Positions 56,331-64,000 of a stretch of DNA of 64,000 bases are shown one piece after another. The DNA lies in assembly GCF_902635505.1 (NCBI RefSeq), contig NC_045427.1:509285665-509349664 (forward strand), written 5' to 3'. Both the position numbers and the translations under genes were made by a program. The stretch is from Sarcophilus harrisii (taxonomy: Eukaryota > Chordata > Mammalia > Dasyuromorphia > Dasyuridae). Under the pieces are notes generated by a model. It ran no database searches. It was not told where the DNA came from and saw only the letters and a list, made by a program, of their open reading frames with translations. Each line of letters opens with the position of its first letter. Within the stretch, counting starts at the first letter, position 1.

Positions 56331-58194
56331 AGAGCAGGTGATTGAGAGACTGAGTGCTAAGGCTGAGAGTTTTGGTTCAGAGTCATAAAAGATTCTCTTC
56401 CAAGTCAAAGCTTTATTTTGCCAAAGTGGGTGGCCCAAATAGCTTGGGCAGCTAAATGGCAATTAGAGTCAAGGGGGAAGAAAGCTTATATACCATAATT
56501 TTGGGTTGCTAAAAAAGAATCTTTCAGACAATAGCTCAGCCACAGGATCTGTTAGATCAGACAGAGTTAGTCAAAACAGTAACTTAGTTACCTAGTTCAA
56601 GGAACAATTTGTGGGGTAAGTGTTCCTTCTGTCCACCCAGTAAGTCTAAACTTGTTGGTGATTTTAGAAAATATTTATGTTAGTAATTTTCATAAGCTAA
56701 TTGAGGGCCCAGTGTTAGAGTTCAGCATGTCCTCTATAATATTAAACTTTTCTAGATAGTAGAAACTGAAGGAAGACGTCTTGAAACTTGGAGGAGCAGA
56801 AAAGCAGCATTTTGGACAAGTGCTCTGGACTCTTGCTTCCTAGATCATATCCAAAACAAGATGAACACATCTAGGTAGATTAATATCAAAGGGATAGAAA
56901 GCTTACCTTTCAGTTCCTTATTCTTTTAGGAAGGCAATAGCATTTTGAAAACAAAAATAATCAGTTAAGCCTTATTTTCATTGTTTTAATCATTAAAACG
57001 TTAATATTGAATCCAATTCAAGGATTTAACTGATGAGAAAAGAAGCAAAAATTGTGTCCGACCTAATAGAATCTAGGATGGTTTCTAATTATTTTCCTAT
57101 TTGAGTCCTTGGTTGAGTATTCTTCTTGGACGATAAAATTTCTTAAGAAAAAAAGGTAAAGGATAGGGAAAGAAAGTCTGGGCCCTTGACCTTCCAGTCT
57201 AGTCATCTGAAGAAGAAAGTCAGCTTTTTGAGAGCCTTCTGGGATTTAGGCCAATTTGGGATTGAATCACATGTACTTTGCCCTGTAGTTTATATACTTT
57301 TTGGTGATCTAGGGCAAGGTTTCCTGATGCCCTCCTCCAGCTCCCAATCCTGCCTCATCATCGTCATTTAGCAGTTTTGGGGATATCTCTCTAATATATT
57401 TTCCTGATGATTATTTTATACTATGTATATTTTAAACTCATGAGTAGAGTGCTGAAGACAAATTATAGTAGTTAGTATTGTAGCAATTTTAGTAGTTAGT
57501 AGCAAATTATATTGCTTTTATCTCCAACACCTGTTATAGTCCCATGTTTTCGTATATATCTACTGATCCTATTTTTAAAAAAAATCATATATTCTTCCAT
57601 CTTGATTTGGCATGGAGATGACCTAAGACATTAAAAAGTTGTATTTTAAATCTCACTTTGATTTTAAAAAAAGCACTTTCTTAAAATTACTGATATTCCA
57701 TATGAAAAAAATTTGCTGGATTGTTCTACTTCTCACTGAGTGGGTATAATTGATAGCCAGCAAATACCAAGATTTTCCTAGAAGGTTCTTCTGGACCCTG
57801 ACTGGACAGTAGGTAGATAGTCTTTCCCTGTAGCATAAAGACAAATCTCTGTTGTGGGAAGGGAGTCACAAGTACAGCCAGCATACAGGGATCACTATGA
57901 TGTCCAGAGACCAAAAGAAATTAATAAATGTAGTCAGAAGGGTCATGCCCATAGTGCTTCTAAGTAGACATTTTAGAAGCCATAGACTAAGGGATGTACT
58001 TGACTTTGAGAGCACTGAATTATAACTCTGTTGTAACTGTGTTTACTTTTACAAAGAAACCAGATGAACCTTGTTCCATAATGTGGCTGCCAATTTAAAA
58101 ATAAAAACCTCCAGATTACAAATACCAGCCAGCCTTTATTTTCCTGCCATGATAACTTTTTATATAATGACCAGTTACTGGTCCCATTAAAGAG

Positions 58195-58290
58195 GAAATA
58201 TGGGGTGATATAGTGGCAAAAACATTGAATTACAAGTCTTGGGCACAGATTTCCATTCTGTTACTTGCTGGTGTGTTCTCTGGACTCCTT
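58195..58290 (+). repeat. Diverged SINE/MIR fragment
   Basis: 'ggggtgatatagtggcaaaa' and 'acattgaattacaagtcttg' with a SINE-like order, strongly diverged. Confidence 0.45.
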
Positions 58291-58296
58291 GGACAA

Positions 58297-58505
58297 GATC
58301 ACAAATGTCAGATGTAGTCCACCAGCCATGTGTGGCTTTACAACACTCCTGAGTGTGGACTGAACTAGATTAAAATATAGTTCTTTCATTTTTAAGATGT
58401 TGAATATGCTTAATAAATATATAAAATGTGTGGGGTTTTTTGGCCCTTAGAGATCCCTATATATGGTTTAGTGCCTTTCTTTTCGATTGAGTTTGACACC
58501 ATTGA
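58297..58505 (+). mobile_element. Short inverted-repeat DNA element (MITE-like)
   Basis: This is the longest uninterrupted plus-strand copy of the family also at 6637 and 28834: 'gtccaccagccatgtgtggc', 'cactcctgagtgtggactga', 'actagattaaaatatagttc', 'ttagagatccctatatatgg', right end 'gagtttgacaccattga'. Confidence 0.7.
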
Positions 58506-58599
58506 ATTAGATTGAGCCTTAAAGCTTTTAAGAATTCTGAAGTAGTGGAGTCTTCATCCTCAGAGGTCTTCTGGATGCCCATTCATTCCATGTGCTTTA

Positions 58600-58765
58600 T
58601 TATTATTATTATTATTATTTTTTTTTTTTGCTTGAGGCAATCAGGATTAAGTGACTTGCCCAGAGCACACAGCTAGTAAATATCAAGTGTTTTGAGTCTG
58701 GATTTGAATTCAAGTCCTCCTGACTCTCAGGCTGGTGCTCTACCCATTATGGTATCTACCCATCC
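58600..58765 (-). repeat. Marsupial tRNA-derived SINE, inverted, with (ATT)n
   Basis: (ATT)n and a T-run at 58600-58630 form the tail side, then 'tgaggcaatcaggattaagt', 'gacttgcccagagcacacag', 'caagtcctcctgactctcag'. Confidence 0.92.
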
Positions 58766-58919
58766 CAATCCAATGTGCCTTAATGGGAATTCCATTTTTG
58801 TATGGATTGGATTAGATGACCATTGAGATGCCTTATGACTCAAATTATGTGTTTCAGGTCCCATAGTCTCAACTGGTGAAAGAAAACAAATGACCAAAGT
58901 GTCAGCATTCTTTTAAGTC

Positions 58920-59080
58920 TCCATTCCCTGATATCTTTATTAAATTGTCTATGAGCTTTATCCAGACCCACTTCCCACCTCCTGCTCTACAAATGATTCT
59001 TATATTCCTGTCTGAATCTTTCTTTTGCCTTATACATACTCATTGTGATAATCTATTATCCTGGAAGGGCTTCAGATTTA
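58920..59080 (+). repeat. L2-like fragment
   Basis: 'ctccattccctgatatcttt', 'cttatattcctgtctgaatc' weakly resemble the L2 middle region. Confidence 0.35.
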
Positions 59081-59100
59081 ATGCTGGCACAAGATTTTTT

Positions 59101-59259
59101 TAAAAATAATTTTTTAACTAAAATTTTTTTATAATAGCTTTTTATTTTTCCAAAGATAGTTTTCAACATTCACTTTTGCAAAACCTCATTCCAAATTTTT
59201 CTCCCTCCCCTCTTCCCCTTTACTTTAGATAGTAAGCAATCCAATATAAGTTAAACATG
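59101..59259 (-). mobile_element. Tail-only L1 (159 bp) with perfect 16-bp duplication
   Basis: On the plus strand 'ataatagctttttatttttc' is the 3' end and 'caatccaatataagttaaac' the truncation point, only 3' UTR. The duplication tggcacaagatttttt is at 59085-59100 and 59260-59275. From 59276 to 59745 nothing nameable is seen. Confidence 0.93.
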
Positions 59260-59745
59260 TGGCACAAGATTTTTTAAAAAAGTCTGTTGTTCTAATCTAA
59301 CTAAGTAAGATTGGAGAAGTTTATTGTTAGAAGGTTGCCTAACTCAAGGTTTATATCCATGTACATGTGTGTGGTATAATGAGAAAAGCTTTTAGAAAAA
59401 CTTTTAGAGTTGTAGCATGAGTTCTAATTCTGTTCTGCCATTCTGGTTCTTTAACCCAGACCAGAAATCATATCCTGAAGCATTTGGCCTGAAATCAAAT
59501 GGCACTGCTACGGGAAAAGGTGTACTGAATTCCCTTGTTGTTTCAGTCACCATTCCTGCAATTTTCCTAACAAAAATACTCTTACTCCCACCTCCCCACT
59601 TTGGCCTGCACAATTACATTTTTAAATTTCCTCCTTTAGAGGGCTCTTTTGCCAACCTGGGGCAATGTATTTCCTTTTGTCTCCCTAACTCTTAGGTAGG
59701 GCTTAGTTTGAACACTTAAATGCTTTTGCATTTATTCCTCTAATT

Positions 59746-59955
59746 CTTTTTCTAGTCCTCAGTTTCCTTATCTATAAAATAAGTGAATTGGGTCACATCT
59801 CTGAAATTATGCTTTTTTTGTCTTTACATGTATTCCTTTCCCCCCCCCCCCACCCCCTTATATTGTAAACTTTTAAAGTGCTGAATTCTTTCTTTTTCAC
59901 CTTTGTATTCATAGCACCCAGCACTTAATAAATGTTTATTTCATTGAACTGGGGA
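59746..59955 (+). repeat. MIR scrap and L2 3' end
   Basis: 'cctcagtttccttatctata' is MIR; 'cctttgtattcatagcaccc', 'agcacttaataaatgtttat' is the L2 end. A C-run of about 13 is at 59839-59851. Confidence 0.75.
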
Positions 59956-60349
59956 GAAGAACTGAGCTTCTCTGGGTGGCAATTTACAAACTGATGGAGC
60001 CCAGAGGAAGGGTTGTTTAGCATTTCCACTCTAGGAGGCCTTGATGATGGAAGGAGTGGCAGAGAGAAAATTTCCAGGCCTGTGGTGGGAGAGGTGATAA
60101 GAAAGGAAATCCATCAAGGGCTTGGAGTGAGACCATTTCAAGAAAAATAGCCTTTGCACTGAAATGAAAGGGTGGGTAGTTATTGATTAGGAGGAATCTA
60201 AAGAGTATAGATAAGTTTTAGTAGATGGATAAGGCCCAGATTATCTTGCTAATAGAATGAGCTCTGGCTAATATAAGAATCTGAAACTAAAGCAAGTGAA
60301 AAGTGAGATGGGGGAAGGTAGAGAAAGACAGATATAATTAGGTGATTTT

Positions 60350-60510
60350 TTTTCTTTTTTATTTTTTTTAATAACTTTTTATTGACAGAACCCATGCCAG
60401 GGTAATTTTTTTTACAACATTATCCCTTGCACTCACTTCTGTTCCGATTTTCCTCCTCCCCCCCCCCCCCCCCCCCTGCCAACCGTGTTTTTTTTTTTTT
60501 TTTTTTTTTT
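60350..60510 (-). mobile_element. Tail-only retroposon, inverted, with C- and T-runs
   Basis: The inverse of the element at 18796-18933: 'ataactttttattgacagaa', 'cccatgccagggtaattttt', 'cattatcccttgcactcact'. It ends in a run of 19 C (60458-60476), where the relative has a G-rich block, then 'tgccaaccgtg' and a run of 23 T (60488-60510). Confidence 0.8.
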
Positions 60511-60559
60511 AAGCTAGCCTTGGTAAAAAGAAATCACAACCTTTTGGGAGTCATAGTAA

Positions 60560-61175
60560 TGGCTCATGTTTAATGTTTGCAAAACAATTTTTGTACTGTA
60601 GCCCTCTGAGATATGATGTACAAGCATTACCATCTCCATTTCATAGAAAAGGAAAATGAACATAGGATTATCACAGGATCATGAATTGAGGACTGGAGGA
60701 GAGCTTAAAGATCACTTATTTTAATGTTTTATTGTTGCTTTTTGACTTTTACACTATTGTCATTTATCATGTTGTTCCCCCTTACCCTTAATCCCTTCTT
60801 GTAACAAAGAGAAAGTATTATCCATAATCTGCAACCTCAGTGAAGAGAGGAATAATAGATGTACCATAGAAGGGGACCTTAGGGTTTTACTAAGATTTCC
60901 TCATTTTATAGCAGAGGAAATTGAAGGGTAAGAAAAATGAAATAATTTATTCACCGCCATGAAGTTAGGTAATAAGGGGTTGAATCATAGTTTGAACACA
61001 GGTCTTTACTCCATATCTAGTGTCCTTTCCATTATACTACTGTCTTCTATAGAAAAGTTAAGTCACTTGCCTATTCACATAACTAGAAAGTGGCAAAACT
61101 GGGATCCAAATTTTAGATTTGAATATCTGTTTTCTGATTTCAAGACTAGTACTTTTTCTACTATATCACATGACT
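60560..61175 (-). repeat. Several inverted MIR fragments
   Basis: Three overlapping reverse cores: 60600-60700 ('ccatctccatttcatagaaa'), 60880-61010 ('cctcattttatagcagagga') and 61040-61165 ('aagtcacttgcctattcaca', 'aactagaaagtggcaaaact'). From 61176 to 61844 nothing nameable is seen beyond a CCTTCCCCTCCCCCA tandem near 61666-61707. Confidence 0.7.
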
Positions 61176-61844
61176 TCCTCCTTAATGCATTAATTGGCCC
61201 AATCTAGAAAAGTTCTTTCTGGTGATGAGTTCCTCAAGAAAGTTATGGCCATCTCTCTTTAGGTTGTGATATGTAAAGGTATACTTAAAATTTTTTAAAA
61301 AATATTTCATTTTTTCATTATGTCACTTCAGTGACATAAGAAAATGATTGTCATTATAGCATATCACTCCACAGTAGTAGGGTAAGCACAAATTACTATA
61401 GGAAAATTTTTTTCTTTTTCTGTCAGCAGCTGTGCTTAATTTCAACTTCATGGAACATCATTCCTCAAGTAGTCTAAGCTGAAAATCACTTGAAATCTCC
61501 TTATTATGCTGACTGACTCTGTTACTGAAAACTCAGCACCTTCTCAACTTCTTCAATTGCCTCTCTAGTCTTCTTGGAGCAACTAGTCCTTCCACAGCCT
61601 TCCCTTATGAAGGATTCAAATCAGATGTTTTCAAATGCATGGAATAGCATCCTTCCTCTCTCCTCCTTCCCCTCCCCCACCTTCCTCCCCTCCCCCACCT
61701 TCCTCCCCTGCCTTTTCAGTTTCTTTTTTGAGTTAACTTCTCTCTTGAGATTCTTAGCTCCTTGAGGGCAATGATTTTATTCCTTTCTCTTTCCCTTTCC
61801 CTCTCCCCTCTCTACGTATTTAAGGGATATTTTATCATTCTCCC

Positions 61845-62420
61845 TCCCCCTTACATCATGACAATTTTTAGCATTCATTTTAATAAGAATTTTACTTCCA
61901 AATTTTTCTTTCTCCCTCTGCTTCTCCTCTAAGTACTATCATATAAAGCTTATTTTCATATTAGTCACAATTGTGAAAGAAGAAACAGAATCAAAAGAAA
62001 AAAAAAAACATGAAAAAGAATGTAGAAAAAAGTATTCTATCTGTATTCATAGTTGATCAGTTCTTTATATGGATGTGGCTAGCATTTTCCTTTGTGAGTC
62101 CTTTGTACTTGTCTTGGATCATTGTGTTGCATGGAAGAGTTAAGCCATTCATTGTTGATTGTCACACTTGTATTTGCTGATAGTATGTACAATGTCTTTC
62201 TAATTCTGTATATTTGTAATACAATAATATTTGTAGAAGAAAGACTTGTACAAGTCCTTTCAGGTTTTTTTTAATCTGCCCATTCACTATTTTCTTATTG
62301 CACAATAAGAAATACCATTCCATTATATTCATATACCATCACTTTCCCAACTGATTTCCTCAATTTCTAATATTTTGCCACAATGAAAAAGGCTGCTGTA
62401 AATATTTTTGCATAAGTCCT
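61845..62420 (-). mobile_element. Old L1 3' end
   Basis: 'ttttagcattcattttaata' (3' end) to 'ttgccacaatgaaaaaggct' and 'gtaaatatttttgcataagt' (late ORF2) in reverse. Diverged; a different subfamily from its neighbour at 62455. Confidence 0.75.
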
Positions 62421-62454
62421 TTCTCCTTTTTAAATTTGTATTTTTCTGATTAAA

Positions 62455-62838
62455 AAAAAAAAAACAAACAAGCAAACAACAAAACCAAAAAATATTATGT
62501 TGTGATCCATATTTAGTCTCCATAGTCCTCTCTCTGGATGCATATGGCTCTCTCCACCACAAGTCTATTGGAAATGACCTGAATCACCTCATTGTTTTAG
62601 AAAGTTAAGTCTATCACAGTTGATCTTACATAATCTTCTTGTTTCTGTGTACAATATTCTCTTCTACTCACTCTGCTTCTCATCATTTCATGTAAGTCTC
62701 TCCAGGACTTTCTGAAATCGTCCTGCTGATCTTTTCTTACAGAACAATAATATTCTATTACATTCATATACCATAATTTATTCAGCTATTCCCCAGCTAA
62801 TGGGGATGCCCACAAGGGGCATTCATTTTATGCATTTT
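62455..62838 (-). mobile_element. L1 3' fragment
   Basis: It runs from 3' UTR ('atgttgtgatccatatttag', 'ctctccaccacaagtctatt') to late ORF2 ('ccataatttattcagctatt', 'ccccagctaatggggatgcc'). The true 3' terminus is missing, ending at an A-run (62450-62463). Near the other edge gatgcccacaaggggcat is a short palindrome. Confidence 0.75.
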
Positions 62839-63774
62839 TTTTTCCTTTTTCCAAGCCATTGATTCTTTTTTTTTGGTAATTCTTTTGCATCATTCTAATT
62901 TCTTTCCCTAGTTTTTCCTCTATCTCTCTTATATGATTTATTTCTAAGTTCTTTTTTAAACCTCTTCCATGAGTACTTTCTAAATTTGAGGCTATTTCCC
63001 CATTTTTCTTTGTCCATAGGTGTTTCTGAGTTTGGGGTCTTGATTTTCCTTGTCACTATAATAACTTTCTGTGGTCAGATTCTTTGTTGTTGTCGTTGTT
63101 GTTTTTGCTCATCCTTTTTGGCATTTTTTCCTTTCTTTTAAATTTGAGCTCTATTTCCAAGGTAAAAGAGGCACTGTCTCAGGCTTCTTGTGTTAGGGGC
63201 TCCAGACTATGGTTGTTGACCTGGTGTAGCATTGATATTGCCCCGAGACCCACAGGAGACCTTCATGTCTGGTACTGTGCTGAGGGAGTGGGGAATAGCT
63301 GGTGCTGCTGGAAACCATGGGGGTCTCGCAACTCACCTGTGGTCCTAGTGCTAGTATCTAGTATGTGCTGAATCTGGTGGGATCTTTTTGTATTTCCCTA
63401 GGACTACAATGAAGCATGTGGCATTTCTCAGAATTAATGTCTGCCAGTTCTGTGCCTAGGCTGAGGCACATGGTAGGGTCCTGATGTAGGAGGTGTTGTT
63501 GACCTGGAGCTAAGCTCTCCTATTTGGCTGAAGTGGCCCCTGCTGCTGACTTGTTGGGATGCTTCATATCCTGGACTTCACACCCCTTTTAGCTAAATGA
63601 AATTAACCTTTCTTTCTAATCTTCCAAGTTTCTTATGCTAAAAGATTGTTTCACTCTGTTTTTTTCCTGGTTCTGCTGTTTTATGATTTATGCTGGGACA
63701 CTTTTAATGGTTGTTTGGAAGTGAATATGGAAGAGTTATGGCAATTTACTTCTTACTCCTACGTTTTGGCTCTT
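62839..63774 (-). mobile_element. L1 5' end: 5' UTR and ORF1 start
   Basis: It is the only L1 5' end in the window. On the minus strand it opens at 63773 with 'gagccaaaacgtaggagtaa', runs through about 640 bp of 5' UTR, and passes into the coiled-coil part of ORF1 (plus-strand 62870-63000, whose minus-strand reading gives Glu/Lys/Ile-rich heptad-like sequence such as 'EINHIREIEEKLGKEIRMM'). It is colinear with the 3' fragment at 62455, so both may be one L1 that lost its middle. Confidence 0.65.
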
Positions 63775-63784
63775 GTAAGCTGTC

Positions 63785-63878
63785 GCTACATATATTTTAA
63801 AACATTTGGGGAAAGGGGTCCATAGGCTTTATCAGACTCTCAGAGACACAAAAAAATTAAGCATCCTTGACCAAATCT
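63785..63878 (+). mobile_element. hAT-like element, right half
   Basis: 'ttttaaaacatttggggaaa', 'ggggtccataggctttatca', 'cacaaaaaaattaagcatcc' match the right part of 54886-55076. Its left part is not seen across the L1. The last 120 bases of the window show nothing nameable. Confidence 0.6.
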
Positions 63879-64000
63879 ATGGAGATGGAAAAATTTTGAG
63901 TGTGGAAAAAATTTTGATAGGTTAAAAACAAAAGATGTAAGCACTATTCAAACATTTTTGTGGGACAGCTTGGTAAACCTTCCAGTTTATAGTTTAAAAA

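Noticed and set aside
56360-56770. Possible solitary LTR
   Set aside because: The sequence has a plausible 'aaagctttatttt' stretch, but no paired ends, no target duplication and no known family wording; no retroviral fossil could be supported anywhere in the window.
59417-59695. 92-codon plus frame
   Set aside because: It is overlapped by an open minus frame, has no recognised motif and no exon-like borders.
63084-63371. 95-codon plus frame with a leucine-rich start like a signal peptide
   Set aside because: It is antisense to the 5' UTR of the L1 at 62839-63774.

Overview
The window looks like ordinary marsupial nuclear DNA. Its commonest repeats are LINE-1 3' ends of the marsupial type, tRNA-derived marsupial SINEs of the kind that end in an 'ordered ...CACTTAACCCCAATTGCCTCA' stretch, MAR1-like SINEs with an RTE-like tail, and many old MIR and L2 copies. 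An Australian marsupial, perhaps a dasyurid, is a guess from the look of the young L1 family and was not tested against a library. No bacterial or viral genes, CRISPR arrays or tRNA genes were seen. No protein-coding exon of a host gene could be recognised.

Layout. Positions 1-39,800 are AT-rich, gene-free sequence packed with nested retroposons. The highlights are three young copies of one L1 family with clean target-site duplications (11594-13103 on the minus strand, 24666-25029 and 36241-37836 on the plus strand), a decayed GAPDH processed pseudogene at about 18044-18490, a fossil Tigger/pogo-like DNA transposon with a readable helix-turn-helix (about 22911-23345), several short inverted-repeat DNA elements, a near-perfect CTCF-like core at 7368-7381, and a 135-bp imperfect palindrome near 29103-29240. 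Positions 39,830-40,870 form the only CpG island. It has GC boxes, a CCAAT box, a GTGAGT splice donor at 40385 and a 207-bp hexanucleotide minisatellite that is open in four frames but contains no ATG in any of them. This is the likely promoter and first (probably non-coding) exon of a host gene whose coding exons lie outside the window or were not recognised. Positions 40,870-64,000 read like a long intron or intergenic sequence, with L2, MIR, MAR1, older L1 and hAT-like fragments, ending in the 5' end of an L1 (62839-63774) that sits next to a 3' fragment in the same orientation.

How the parts fit. The nesting gives a relative history: L2 and MIR are oldest; the hAT-like, Tigger and short inverted-repeat elements are interrupted by SINEs or L1; the tRNA-derived SINE at 33157 and the three L1 copies with 12-16 bp perfect duplications are youngest. 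Nothing here forms an operon-like or cooperative system. The most unusual sequence is the CpG-island hexamer array. All family names are from recognition by eye, and borders without a stated duplication are approximate to 10-30 bp.
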